From: Verrucomicrobiota bacterium
Lineage (GTDB): Bacteria > Verrucomicrobiota > Verrucomicrobiia > Chthoniobacterales > JACTMZ01
Direction: 5' to 3'
Length of the DNA stretch: 61,577 nt
NCBI GenBank assembly: GCA_027624625.1
Contig: JAQBWH010000010.1
Span: 1-61,577 of the forward strand
Shown here: positions 1-8,586 of the stretch, piece after piece
Position numbering within the stretch: the stretch's first letter is position 1
Layout: each line of letters begins with the position of its first letter
The notes under the pieces: generated by a model
Database searches by the model: none
What the model was told of the DNA's origin: nothing
Seen by the model: only the letters and a program-made list of their open reading frames with translations
Translations under genes and position numbers: made by a program

Positions 1-960
1 CGCGGTGGCTGCGCCGGATTCGGTCATCTCTGCGTAGTCGCTGTTCCAATCCCAAGAATCGACGGCGACACTGGGCGCCATGCCTCTGGCGCTGGCCGTG
101 AAGCCCGAAGCACCCACCGTTCCAGCCACGTGGGTGGCATGATCGTCGAGGGGCGCGGTGGCGTTGCGGTTGACGACGCGGTTGGTGTTGAACTCTTGGT
201 GCGTATTGCGCACCCGTCCGGCATCCCACACGCCGACTTTCACTCCCGCGCCGCCGAGGTTGTAAGGTGCGGGATAGAGCAAATTAGCCCCGCTGGAGAT
301 GGCCGCATTGCGGTTTTGCGTGGTGCGGTAGAGCGGTTCTTCGCCGCGGATGTCGTGAAGGATGGAGACTTTGTTCCCTACCCCGTCCACCCGCACCGGG
401 ATGCCCAGCTGTTCCGCCTTGGCCAACACCGCCTCGTAGCGCACTTCCTCGGCCTCCGACATCTCGGCCACGGCGAGCGCGCGCTGCTCGGGATCACTCA
501 GGTCTCTTCCGGCCAGAATCTCGGCCGTTGTGCGGTAAACTGTGAAGCCCGTCGGCCAGGCGGGTCCGCGGTTGGGGTCGGGAACCACACCCTCGCGCTG
601 CGCGGCTGCCGCGCTGACTCTTGCTCCGGTGGGAGCAGGGAGAGTCGTGGAAGGCAGGCTGGACACTGTTGAGGATGGAGCAGAAGGGGGCGCGGAGACG
701 TTCGCTGAAGAGGGAACCGAAACCGCTGACGGCGTTGTGCCCGCGGCCAAAGCCGGGGTCCGTGCGGTCGCCAGCGTGTCGGAGGGCACCAACGAATTTC
801 CCGAACCGGCGAGTTGATCGGATGCCGGAGTTTCGTTTTTTGCGGCCACCGGAGCGGCGGATCTGCGACCGAGATTCGGCAGCGAAAGTACGGCAAACGC
901 GATAACCAGTGCGACGAGCAGTAGCGCGGCCGCGACAAGAGGGGGCATCTTGTTATCCAT
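1..960 (-). CDS. Subtilisin-like S8 serine peptidase, 3' end cut by window edge
   Basis: An open frame of 320 codons reads on the minus strand from an ATG at 960 to the left edge without a stop, so the gene continues outside. Residues about 6-28 form one hydrophobic segment (signal peptide or anchor). A Ser/Thr/Pro/Ala-rich linker follows to about residue 120, then a propeptide-like region. The catalytic domain begins near residue 235: VWDAG carries the Asp (D246) and DDHATHVAGTVGASG carries the His (H274). This is the subtilase HGTHVAG motif with Gly replaced by Ala. The catalytic Ser lies beyond the edge. It is probably exported or membrane-anchored; the substrate is unknown. It follows the malate synthase gene by 116 bp on the same strand but has no obvious role in that pathway. 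The S8 family is clear and the precise function is not. Confidence 0.85.
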   Translation of the reverse strand, partial: MDNKMPPLVAAALLLVALVIAFAVLSLPNLGRRSAAPVAAKNETPASDQLAGSGNSLVPSDTLATARTPALAAGTTPSAVSVPSSANVSAPPSAPSSTVSSLPSTTLPAPTGARVSAAAAQREGVVPDPNRGPAWPTGFTVYRTTAEILAGRDLSDPEQRALAVAEMSEAEEVRYEAVLAKAEQLGIPVRVDGVGNKVSILHDIRGEEPLYRTTQNRNAAISSGANLLYPAPYNLGGAGVKVGVWDAGRVRNTHQEFNTNRVVNRNATAPLDDHATHVAGTVGASGFTASARGMAPSVAVDSWDWNSDYAEMTESGAATA

Positions 961-1076
961 TAGAGGGCGAGGACTCGAGTAGCGACTTGTCTGAATTTGA
1001 CTCTACACCCGCGCCGCCGTTCAGCAACCGGGAAGAGGGGGCGTTGTTGTGACAAATCCGTCAACGGAATGCGCGA

Positions 1077-2663
1077 TCAATCGATCATTTCGTAGGCCGG
1101 CAAGGTAAGGAAGTCCACGAAGTCCTCGCTTTTGGACATCTTGGTAAAGAGATCGGCGGCCTGGCGGTATTGGCCGGTCTGGAAGCGTTCAGCCCCGACC
1201 TCCTCTTCAATCTTGGCCATGACCTGCGGCAGAAGTGCGTCATAAAAGACGGGCGTGATGACGCGACCGTCGTCGAGCTTCGCGCCATCGCGCATCCACT
1301 GCCACAATTGCGTGCGGGAAATTTCCGCGGTCGCGGCGTCCTCCATCAAATGGTAAAGCGGCACACAACCGTTGCCGCCGAGCCACGCCGCCAAGTATTG
1401 GATGCCCACACTCATGTTCCCGCGCAGTCCGGCCTCGGTGATCGTGCCAGTCGGAACCGCGACCAACTCCGCTGCGGTGACTTTGACATCATCGCGTTGA
1501 CGGAAAATCTGGTTCGGGGTCGGCATGTGTTTATCGAATGCTTCCAGCGCGACCGGCACCAAGCTCGGGTGCGCCACCCAAGTGCCGTCGTGCCCGTCGC
1601 TCGCCTCACGCTCTTTGTCGGCCAGCACTTTGGCCATGGCCGCCTCATTCCCTGCCGGATCATTCTTGATCGGGATTTGTGCGGCCATTCCTCCCATCGC
1701 GTGTGCGCCGCGACGATGACAGTTTTTGATCACTTCGAGACAATAGGCGCGCATGAACGGCACGGTCATGGTGATCTGGGCACGCTCGGGCATGACAAAG
1801 CCCGGGCGGTTGCGGAACCTTTTGATGAAGCTGAAAATGTAGTCCCAACGTCCGCAGTTGAGTCCCGCCGAGTGGTCTTTCAGCTCGTAAAGAATTTCCT
1901 CCGTCTCGAAAGCGGCGAGAATCGTCTCGATCAGTACGGTCGCCTTGATCGTTCCGCTCGGTATCCCCAGCGCGTCCTGCGCGTGCTCGAACACGCGGTT
2001 CCACAGGCGTGCCTCGAGGTGGCTTTCCATTTTCGGGAGATAAAAATACGGGCCCGTCCCGTGCTCCAACGCGGCCTTGGCGTTGTGGAAGAAATATAGA
2101 CCGAAGTCGAACAGCCCGCCGCTCACCGGCTGCCCGTCGACCAGGAAATGCTTTTCCTCAAGATGCCAGCCACGCGGACGCACCATGAGGGTGGCCGTCT
2201 TATCGTTGAGTTGGTAGCTCTTGCCCCCGCCCTCAAAAGTAATGATGCGGCGCACCGCATCCTGCAGGTTGATCTGACCGGTCATGAGGTTGGCCCAAGT
2301 CGGCGAAGTGGCGTCCTCAAAGTCGGCCATAAAAACCTTGGCCCCGGAATTGAGCGCGTTGATCACCATCTTGCGGTCGACCGGACCGGTGATTTCCGTG
2401 CGGCGATCCTGTAAATCGGCCGGAACCGGCGCGACTTTCCACGAATGGTCCGCGCGGATGTGTGCGGTCTCGGCAAGGAAGTCGGGCATTTCCCCGGCAT
2501 CGATGCGTTTCTGACGCTCGATGCGCGCGTGCAGCAAACGCCGCCGCTCGCCGTCGAACTCGCGGTGCAATCCGGCGATAAATTCCATCGCTTCCGGCGT
2601 GAGCACGCGCTCCCGGCCCGGTTGGCGGGGGCCTTTTGCTTCAACTCCGTGGGGTGTCTTCAT
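1077..2663 (-). CDS. aceB: Malate synthase A
   Basis: Condenses glyoxylate with acetyl-CoA to give malate and CoA in the cytosol. The 528-residue length fits the A-type enzyme (about 530 residues), not the 720-residue G type. The sequence carries family blocks such as [15 protein letters not shown], the loop [17 protein letters not shown], and the GGMAAQIPI and [12 protein letters not shown] segments. The ATG at 2663 overlaps the stop of the upstream ureidoglycolate amidohydrolase gene (ATGA), so the two are probably translationally coupled. No isocitrate lyase gene is in the window. The context therefore suggests that this copy consumes glyoxylate released from ureides rather than serving a classical glyoxylate shunt. 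That role is inferred; the enzyme identity is secure. Confidence 0.95.
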   Translation of the reverse strand: MKTPHGVEAKGPRQPGRERVLTPEAMEFIAGLHREFDGERRRLLHARIERQKRIDAGEMPDFLAETAHIRADHSWKVAPVPADLQDRRTEITGPVDRKMVINALNSGAKVFMADFEDATSPTWANLMTGQINLQDAVRRIITFEGGGKSYQLNDKTATLMVRPRGWHLEEKHFLVDGQPVSGGLFDFGLYFFHNAKAALEHGTGPYFYLPKMESHLEARLWNRVFEHAQDALGIPSGTIKATVLIETILAAFETEEILYELKDHSAGLNCGRWDYIFSFIKRFRNRPGFVMPERAQITMTVPFMRAYCLEVIKNCHRRGAHAMGGMAAQIPIKNDPAGNEAAMAKVLADKEREASDGHDGTWVAHPSLVPVALEAFDKHMPTPNQIFRQRDDVKVTAAELVAVPTGTITEAGLRGNMSVGIQYLAAWLGGNGCVPLYHLMEDAATAEISRTQLWQWMRDGAKLDDGRVITPVFYDALLPQVMAKIEEEVGAERFQTGQYRQAADLFTKMSKSEDFVDFLTLPAYEMID

Positions 2664-3916
2664 AACGGTTGGTGGGAAAGTCGCGCCAGCGTTCCGGCCA
2701 GCACGCGCGCGCCCGCCGTGATGTGCGCAGGGTCGCTGTATTCCTCCGGACGATGGCTGTATCCCTTCCGGCAGGGAATGAAAATCATCGTGGTCGGGCA
2801 GACCCGCGCCATGAAGAGCGAATCATGGTAAGCGCGGCTGACCATGCGCCTGGTGGCCAGACCGAGTTGGAGGGAAACATCCTCGGCAATGGTCATCGTC
2901 TTGGGGTCGCCATCGGCCGGCGGGTCCGCGTTGATTTCCTCCCAGATAATCTCCACCCCGCGGCGCGCGGCGATCCCTTCCGAAGCCGAGCGCATGAGCA
3001 CCAAGGCCCGATCGCGCGTCTCAAGGCACGTATCGCGCAGATCGATCTCGAGCATGACGCCGCAAGGCACGCTGTTGATCGCGTTGGGAAACACTTCCCA
3101 TTTTCCGGTGGTCGCCACGGTGTCCGTGCTTCCGGATTCATGCGCCGCTTTCTCCACGGCCAGCGCCAACTCGGATGCAGCCAACGAAGCATCGCGGCGC
3201 CCCGGCATGAGCACCGCACCGGCATGACCACCCTCACCCGTGATGCGGACGCGATACGCACTCGGACCGGCGATGGCTTGCACGATGCCGATGGGAATAT
3301 GCTGCTGCTCGAGCAGAGGCCCCTGTTCGATGTGGAGTTCGACGAAGGCAGAGTAGAAATTTTTCGGCAAGGCGACCGAATCGAGCGCTTCCTTCAACCC
3401 CGCACGTCCGCGGAGTTCATCAAGCGACTTGCCCTCCGGATCTCGCAGCACCGAGGCTTTTTCCAATGGGATGGCTCCCGCCAACATGCGCGACCCCAAA
3501 CAACCGATGCCAAAGCGCGTTGGTTCTTCCGCGGTGAAGACGATGAGTTCGATCGAGCGCATCGGCTTGAATCCCGCCTCCTGCAGCGCTTCAATCGCGC
3601 TGATCCCGCCAAGGACTCCGACCACACCGTCGAATTTTCCCGCATTGGGTATGGCGTCGATATGCGATCCCGTCGCCACCACCGGCGCGTCCGGCGCACT
3701 TCCCACCCAGCGGGCGAACATATTGCCGACCGCATCGACCCGCAGGGCAAGACCGGCGCTCCGACCCAACCCCGCCACGTAATCGCGCCCGCGCAAATCG
3801 GCATCGGAAAAAAGCACGCGCGTCACCGCCGGCGACTCCGCCTCGGTGATCAAAGACAATTCGTCAATGCGCCTCTGCAAAAGCGCGCTGTCGATTTCCG
3901 GAAGCCCCGCCGACAT
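2660..3916 (-). CDS. Plant-type ureidoglycolate amidohydrolase (M20 metallo-amidase)
   Basis: Predicted to hydrolyse (S)-ureidoglycolate to glyoxylate, CO2 and ammonia. The 418-residue protein has the di-metal M20 hydantoinase/carbamoylase pattern: [15 protein letters not shown] (H85, D96), AEEPTRFG (E130, E131), ELHIEQG (H195), and a dimerisation-domain [12 protein letters not shown] block. The stretches [21 protein letters not shown] and [16 protein letters not shown] resemble plant UAH, as I recall it, more closely than E. coli AllC allantoate amidohydrolase. The start at 3916 shares one base with the stop of the upstream ureidoglycine aminohydrolase gene (TAATG), and the stop overlaps malate synthase. 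That gives the order substrate producer, this enzyme, product consumer. Allantoate amidohydrolase is the main alternative, but the motifs and gene order favour ureidoglycolate. Confidence 0.85.
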   Translation of the reverse strand: MSAGLPEIDSALLQRRIDELSLITEAESPAVTRVLFSDADLRGRDYVAGLGRSAGLALRVDAVGNMFARWVGSAPDAPVVATGSHIDAIPNAGKFDGVVGVLGGISAIEALQEAGFKPMRSIELIVFTAEEPTRFGIGCLGSRMLAGAIPLEKASVLRDPEGKSLDELRGRAGLKEALDSVALPKNFYSAFVELHIEQGPLLEQQHIPIGIVQAIAGPSAYRVRITGEGGHAGAVLMPGRRDASLAASELALAVEKAAHESGSTDTVATTGKWEVFPNAINSVPCGVMLEIDLRDTCLETRDRALVLMRSASEGIAARRGVEIIWEEINADPPADGDPKTMTIAEDVSLQLGLATRRMVSRAYHDSLFMARVCPTTMIFIPCRKGYSHRPEEYSDPAHITAGARVLAGTLARLSHQPL

Positions 3917-4653
3917 TACCCCAAGCGCGGCGCGCGGTTCACGTCTTTGTAGTAAATATAGCGCGCACGCGTCTTGCCCATCGCGACAAACCACTGCGGA
4001 CAATACGGCGCCAACCACAACGCGTCGCCGCTCGCCACCGGATGCCAGTCCTCGCCGAGTTTGTAAACCCCGGCCCCCTCGAGGATGAACATGCCGTGCT
4101 CCATGATGTGACACTCGACAAATGGCAGAGTGCCGCCCGGATCGTAGGTAAAAATATTCACCGCCATGTCGAACTCCGGCCGGTCCGGCAGCAAAGCTTG
4201 CAGCTGCGCCGCCGGATCACCGAGGAACGGCTCGGACTTCACTTGCTTCTCATCCCCGAAAATCGGCTCCGGGGCCGCCACTCCGGGCAGAGCTTCGTAT
4301 TTCTTGGCAAAAAGCAAAACGCGCGCGCCCGACTTGCTCGTGATATCAAACGTCCCACCCGCCGGGATGTAAGCGAAACCCCCAGCCCCCAAGTTCTGCC
4401 CGTTGACCTCACACGCCCCCTCGACCACATAGTAAAAATGCTCGTCTCCGTGCGTAGGCCCCGCCCCGCGGCCATCGGCCGCCACGATATAAAGCGTCAC
4501 GGTCAGCCTCGCTCCCATCCCGGCCGAAACCAAAACGAAAGCCGTCGTCTTCGGCCAAGCAGGCTCCTTACTCGGCACATGACTGTCCGGCGTAATGAGC
4601 GCGTAAAGCGAACGAACGGTGGTTCGTGTTGTGCCGAGAGGAGCGGGTATCAT
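3916..4653 (-). CDS. allE: (S)-ureidoglycine aminohydrolase, bicupin
   Basis: Converts (S)-ureidoglycine to (S)-ureidoglycolate plus ammonia in the purine-ureide pathway. The 245-residue product has two cupin domains. The C-terminal one shows the Mn-binding set described for this family: E180, H182 and H186 in VECHIMEHG plus Q220 in YCPQWF, with the same spacing as the plant enzyme. The tail RYIYYKDVNR matches AllE proteins. The N-terminal cupin has THGDEHFYYVVEG. I chose the ATG at 4653, which gives the usual N-terminus (PLGTTRTTV...). An in-frame upstream start at 4743 would run into the neighbouring CHAD gene and is less likely. It is the first gene of a three-gene overlapping operon with ureidoglycolate amidohydrolase and malate synthase. 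Confidence 0.93.
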   Translation of the reverse strand: MIPAPLGTTRTTVRSLYALITPDSHVPSKEPAWPKTTAFVLVSAGMGARLTVTLYIVAADGRGAGPTHGDEHFYYVVEGACEVNGQNLGAGGFAYIPAGGTFDITSKSGARVLLFAKKYEALPGVAAPEPIFGDEKQVKSEPFLGDPAAQLQALLPDRPEFDMAVNIFTYDPGGTLPFVECHIMEHGMFILEGAGVYKLGEDWHPVASGDALWLAPYCPQWFVAMGKTRARYIYYKDVNRAPRLG

Positions 4654-4684
4654 GGGCCGGTAAAAAATTGCCTTTCCGCTCGAC

Positions 4685-4699
4685 TTGTGACGAGCACAA
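4685..4699. promoter_or_regulatory. Inverted repeat upstream of allE
   Basis: TTGTG and CACAA arms separated by five bases lie about 35 bp upstream of the allE start, in the short gap after the CHAD gene. The same TTGTG/CACAA half-site words occur in the divergent region between the M20 amidase and preT. It could be a regulator-binding site. Five-base arms are short and can arise by chance. Confidence 0.3.
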
Positions 4700-4706
4700 A
4701 CCCGCG

Positions 4707-5486
4707 TCAGCCCAACATCCGCCGGAAAACCTTGGGACTGCAACCGAGAAGAACCGGGGCCAGACGCAAGGCCGCCCGCCGCATGGATTCTTTGCTCCGC
4801 GGCAGGTCGGGAGGAACTTTCAGGTTATTTTGCTTTTTCAACCACATCTCGGCCAGGCACACGTCCTGCACGTCGCCCAGCACCTCCCCGAGCCGGTCCA
4901 CCCGGCGGGTGAAACGGACGAGTCGTGCCCGCCCCCCGAGATATTCGCACTGGTAGAGCAAGCGCTTCACCCTCCTCCGCCAAGCATGGAAGGCCTCGTC
5001 CGGCGCGTTGCCGCGCCCGGCCTTCTTCCACCCAGCCCGTGCCGCGCGATAAGTATCCACGGCACGATCGGAAATCTCTTTCCATTCGATTGTTATCCAA
5101 TACGGATAATCTGCCAAGAAATCGACCGCGGTCTCCGCCAACCGCCGCGCCTCGACCAGATCCGGGGGCAGCGCGGCCCGCAAATGATGAGCTTCCCCCG
5201 GCGCATATTTGTCGGCCAATCCTTGGACAATGGTGGCGTCGCGCGTCTCCGCGAAAAGATCTTTCAACTCCCGACACGGTCCTAAAAATTTCTCCTGCCA
5301 GACCTTCCCGCGCGGCACCAACCGGCACAATGACTGGAGCCTCTTGACGCGGGTGCGCAAAAAATGGGCCTGACCGGCGGGATCTTGTGGAAACTTTTCC
5401 ATCGCCCGCCGCGCCTGCCTCAGCAACTGCCGCAAGGCCGCCCGCAAGGCTGAACCTGCCGCGAGTTTCCGGGGAGAAAGACTCAT
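4707..5486 (-). CDS. CHAD-domain protein
   Basis: A strongly basic helical protein of 259 residues with the two-fold CHAD pattern. The first repeat has HFLRTRVKRLQSL followed by FAETRDATIV, and the second has FHAWRRRVKRLLYQCEYLGG followed by LGEVLGDVQDVCLAEMWL. CHAD domains bind inorganic polyphosphate through conserved His, Arg and Lys residues. No CYTH/triphosphatase domain is fused here. The start at 5486 (MSLSPRK) was chosen because a GAGG lies about 9 bases upstream; ATG and TTG codons further upstream lack a properly spaced site. It lies just upstream of allE on the same strand (53 bp gap), so co-transcription with the ureide operon is possible. No functional link is known. Confidence 0.85.
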   Translation of the reverse strand: MSLSPRKLAAGSALRAALRQLLRQARRAMEKFPQDPAGQAHFLRTRVKRLQSLCRLVPRGKVWQEKFLGPCRELKDLFAETRDATIVQGLADKYAPGEAHHLRAALPPDLVEARRLAETAVDFLADYPYWITIEWKEISDRAVDTYRAARAGWKKAGRGNAPDEAFHAWRRRVKRLLYQCEYLGGRARLVRFTRRVDRLGEVLGDVQDVCLAEMWLKKQNNLKVPPDLPRSKESMRRAALRLAPVLLGCSPKVFRRMLG

Positions 5487-5588
5487 CACGCCCATCCTCA
5501 CCGCCGCACCCCGCCGCATCAAGCGTCAGTCTGCAACAAATCACCCTGCCCGTCGCTGCGCCTCCCCAACCTGCTCTCGACAACATGC

Positions 5589-5619
5589 TTGCTCGGCCTG
5601 CCCGAAAACTGCCGAGCAA
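5589..5619. repeat. Perfect 9-bp inverted repeat in the 245-bp gap 5487-5731
   Basis: TTGCTCGGC and GCCGAGCAA flank a 13-base loop, making a stable hairpin between the CHAD gene start and the M20 amidase stop. No T-run follows on either strand, so it is not a canonical intrinsic terminator. It could be a Rho-type or processing element, or an mRNA-stabilising structure at the 3' end of the amidase transcript. I see no gene in the rest of this gap. Confidence 0.45.
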
Positions 5620-5731
5620 CCGCACCGCGGCGATGGGCCGGACCCCGGCCTGGCCTTTAAACCGCACCCCGCTGCCGCAAAACACCCGTGCTTGCTGGCC
5701 CCACCAATCAGTGCCGCCTGCTTCGGGATCA

Positions 5732-6979
5732 TCAGCCCGCCACAATCCACGCCATCGTTTTGTCCGCCAGCTTGTCCAGGGCCTCGACGCTCTGGGCAAG
5801 GTGTTCCTCTTTGGTGTCCTCGATCTTGTTGTGACTGATCCCATGCAGGCTTTGCGTGAACATCATCACGGTCGGCACTCCTGCCATGCACATCTCGGCG
5901 GCATCGTGCAGCGGACCGGAGGGCAAACGGTGCGACACGCCGCAGGTTTCCTTAATCGCCTCGTCGCACAAACTGATCAGATCCGGATCAAACGGCGCGG
6001 GCGCGATATGCCACAAACGTTCCCACTCCACCGCACAACCTGCTTCCCTGGCAAAGCGCTCGCTGGCCGCCCGGGCTTCGGCATGCATCGTGGCCAACTT
6101 ATCCGCCTCGAGGTGCCGCTGGTCCAGAGTGATGCGGCAATCGGCCACCACGCTGGTCACGATTCCGGGCTTCGTTGTGCACGAACCAATGGTGCAGACT
6201 CCCATCCCGCTGCGCTTGGCGATCTCATAAATCTCCGGACTCATCCGCGCCGCGGCAAAAAAGGCGTCCTTGCGTCGATCCATCGGTGTGCTCCCGGAAT
6301 GCGCGGCTTGGCCGCGAAAAGTGATGGCATGGCGCTCCACCCCGAATGTGCCCAAGACCGCACCAAGCGGCAGATCCAGATCGAGAAGGACCGGCCCTTG
6401 TTCGATATGCAGTTCGAGATAAGCCGCGGCATTTTTCCGCTCCTTGCCGCAATCCTTCACTTTTTGCAAATCGATGCCGACCTCTTTCAGCGCGTCGGGG
6501 AGTTTGATCCCGTCTTGATCGACCAACCCGCGCGCCTCGTCGAGATCAAGGTTGCCCGAGCAGGCGGACGAACCGAACAAACTCTTGCCGAAACGCGCAC
6601 CTTCCTCGTCCGCCCAGTCGACCACCCGCACAGTGACCGGCGGCTTGCCGTGGTATTGCGCGCTGATCCGCCGCAGCACCTCCACCCCGGCGAGGGTGTT
6701 GAGGCAGCCGTCGAGCCATCCTCCGTTGGGGACCGAATCAATGTGGCCGCCGATGAGCAGTTCCTTTTCGCTATCGCCCCGCAGGGTGGCCCAAAGATTC
6801 CCCGCCGCGTCTTCGGCAATTTCCACCGGAAGCCCGTCGAAGCGCTGCCGCAAAAATTTGCGCGCCTTGACCCAGACCGGCGTAAAAGCCACCCGCTGCG
6901 CGCCGTTCTCGTCGCCGGTCAGTGCGCGCAATGCTTTGAGTTCTTCGATTGTCCGCCGGGAATTCAAGGCGTTGGTCAT
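5732..6979 (-). CDS. M20 hydantoinase/carbamoylase-family amidase, probable beta-ureidopropionase
   Basis: Predicted to remove the N-carbamoyl group from N-carbamoyl-beta-alanine or 3-ureidoisobutyrate, the third step of reductive pyrimidine breakdown. The 415-residue protein has di-zinc motifs GGHIDSVPNGG...DG (H79, D90), ADEEGARF (E125, E126) and ELHIEQGP (H191), a dimerisation domain around FRGQAAHSGSTPM, and the terminal LHGISHNKIEDT block typical of the family. The usual GAGHDA motif reads GPLHDAAEM. It is divergent from preT-preA and the other pyrimidine genes and fills the only missing hydrolytic step. That supports beta-ureidopropionase over allantoate amidohydrolase, which remains the alternative. 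It differs clearly from the other M20 gene at 2660-3916. The ATG at 6979 starts the conserved region. Confidence 0.8.
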   Translation of the reverse strand: MTNALNSRRTIEELKALRALTGDENGAQRVAFTPVWVKARKFLRQRFDGLPVEIAEDAAGNLWATLRGDSEKELLIGGHIDSVPNGGWLDGCLNTLAGVEVLRRISAQYHGKPPVTVRVVDWADEEGARFGKSLFGSSACSGNLDLDEARGLVDQDGIKLPDALKEVGIDLQKVKDCGKERKNAAAYLELHIEQGPVLLDLDLPLGAVLGTFGVERHAITFRGQAAHSGSTPMDRRKDAFFAAARMSPEIYEIAKRSGMGVCTIGSCTTKPGIVTSVVADCRITLDQRHLEADKLATMHAEARAASERFAREAGCAVEWERLWHIAPAPFDPDLISLCDEAIKETCGVSHRLPSGPLHDAAEMCMAGVPTVMMFTQSLHGISHNKIEDTKEEHLAQSVEALDKLADKTMAWIVAG

Positions 6980-7109
6980 GACACAATTGTGCGCTCTCGC
7001 CTCGGTAAAAAAAGAACTTTTTGATCTTGCGGACCAAGTGGCGAGTCCTACTGTTGAGTCATTGTGTGCGTTCCGCCTGAACGGTGCGCGCCGACAACCA
7101 AGTCGTATC
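6980..7109. promoter_or_regulatory. Divergent control region between the M20 amidase and preT
   Basis: This 130-bp gap must hold the promoters for both transcripts. It contains a perfect 10-bp palindrome CACAATTGTG at 6982-6991, just before the amidase start codon, and a second ATTGTGTG word at 7061-7068. A position next to the start codon suits a repressor site. I could not pick a convincing -35/-10 pair on either strand. Confidence 0.4.
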
Positions 7110-8555
7110 ATGACGCTTAAACCGCTGCTCGATGCCGAGACGGCCGCCCAAAGCATGGCGGAAAAAGAATCCCGCTACACCCGGCAGGAAGCCCTCATCG
7201 AGTCCAACCGCTGCCTCTTCTGCTTCGACGCACCATGCATCATGGCCTGTCCTACCGGGATCGACATCCCGTCGTTCATCAAAAAAATCGCCAATGGCAA
7301 TCCGACCGGATCGGCCCGCACCATTCTCACCGCCAACGTCCTCGGCGCCAGTTGTGCCCGTGTCTGCCCGACTGAGGTCCTTTGTGAAGGCGCCTGCGTC
7401 GTTCTCGACCTCGAGGGTGACCCGGTGAAAATCGGACGCCTCCAGCGCTATGCCACCGACTACGTTTTCGAGCACCAAATCGAGGTTCTTCACGCGCCGG
7501 CCAAAAAGAACGGCAAAAAAATCGCCATCCTTGGCGCCGGCCCGGCCGGACTCGGCTGTGCCGCCGAACTCGCGCAACTCGGCTATGACGTCACCGTCTT
7601 CGACAAAAAGCAGGCCGGAGGCGGACTCAACACGTATGGCATCGCCTATTACAAAATGCGGCCCGAAATCAGTCTCGACGAAGTGAAGATGATCGAGCGC
7701 CTCGGGGTTAATTTCCGCTACGGCGTAAAAATCGGCCAAGACATCTCCGTCGCAGATTTGGAAAAAGATTTCGACGCCATCTTCCTCGGCCTCGGCTTGG
7801 GCGGGGCCAACCGTCTCGGTATCCCCGGCGAAGACCTGCCCGAAGTGGTCGATGCGCTCGACTTTATCGAATGGATCCATACGCGTCCCTTGCACGAAGT
7901 CCCGGTCGGGCGCCGTGTGGCGGTGCTCGGTTGCGGCAACACCGCCATCGATGCCGTCACCCAGTCGAAGCGCCTCGGCGCTGAAGTGGCCTCGATCATC
8001 TACCGCCGGGACGAGGACGACATGCCTGCTTACGGGTTCGAATATGAACTGGCTAAAAATGACGGTGCCACTTTCCATTTCCATACCGTCCCGACCGAAG
8101 TTCTGGCCGAAAACGGACACGTCAAAGCCCTCCGTCTGGCCAAAACCGAAAGCCGCGACGGGCAATTGCAAATCATCCCCGGCAGCGAATGGACCGAAGA
8201 ATTCGACCTCGTGCTCAAGGCCGTCGGGCAAGAAAAGCAATCCAGCGCGTTCGAAAAACTCTTCCCCGGCCTCAAACTCGACCGCAAAGGACGCGTCGAG
8301 CATAACCCCGAAACGATGGAAACCAGTGTTCCGAAACTTTTCGTCGGCGGCGACTGCGCCAATGGTGGACGCGAAGTGGTCAACGCCGTGGCCGAAGGCA
8401 AGAAAGCCGCCCGCGGGATCAACGCCCTGCTCGCCAACCAAAAAGTCACCGGCCCCATCCAACCCTCCCGCCACGGCACCAAAGACGGCGCCCTCGGCTC
8501 CGGCTTCAACCACCCCATCCGCGTCCCCGAACTGTTGGCCGCGATGAATTCTTAA
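7110..8555 (+). CDS. preT: Dihydropyrimidine dehydrogenase, NAD(P)H/FAD subunit
   Basis: Electron-input subunit of the enzyme that reduces uracil and thymine to the 5,6-dihydro forms. The 481-residue protein starts with a glutamate-synthase-small-subunit-like Fe-S domain: C35, C38, C43 and C47 in CLFCFDAPCIMACPTG, and C82, C86, C92 and C96 around CARVCPTEVLCEGAC. An FAD Rossmann motif (LGAGPAG, residues 141-147) and an NAD(P)H motif (LGCGNTAID, near 273) follow. The C-terminal GGDCANGGREVVNAVAEGK is typical. The ATG at 7110 was chosen as the start of similarity. preA follows 31 bp downstream. Glutamate synthase small subunit is excluded by the partner gene. Confidence 0.92.
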   Translation: MTLKPLLDAETAAQSMAEKESRYTRQEALIESNRCLFCFDAPCIMACPTGIDIPSFIKKIANGNPTGSARTILTANVLGASCARVCPTEVLCEGACVVLDLEGDPVKIGRLQRYATDYVFEHQIEVLHAPAKKNGKKIAILGAGPAGLGCAAELAQLGYDVTVFDKKQAGGGLNTYGIAYYKMRPEISLDEVKMIERLGVNFRYGVKIGQDISVADLEKDFDAIFLGLGLGGANRLGIPGEDLPEVVDALDFIEWIHTRPLHEVPVGRRVAVLGCGNTAIDAVTQSKRLGAEVASIIYRRDEDDMPAYGFEYELAKNDGATFHFHTVPTEVLAENGHVKALRLAKTESRDGQLQIIPGSEWTEEFDLVLKAVGQEKQSSAFEKLFPGLKLDRKGRVEHNPETMETSVPKLFVGGDCANGGREVVNAVAEGKKAARGINALLANQKVTGPIQPSRHGTKDGALGSGFNHPIRVPELLAAMNS

Positions 8556-8586
8556 TCTCGTCACACTTCACACGTCACTTCTTCCC

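Noticed and set aside
5732..6979. Assignment of the second M20 gene as allantoate amidohydrolase
   Set aside because: This was considered because an upstream ureide step is missing, but its divergent pairing with preTA and its carbamoylase-type C-terminus (LHGISHNKIEDT) fit beta-ureidopropionase better. It is kept as an alternative in the entry.
7059..8564. A 501-codon minus-strand frame opposite preT
   Set aside because: Antisense to a well-supported gene with all Fe-S, FAD and NAD(P)H motifs; the antisense product is a compositional artefact.
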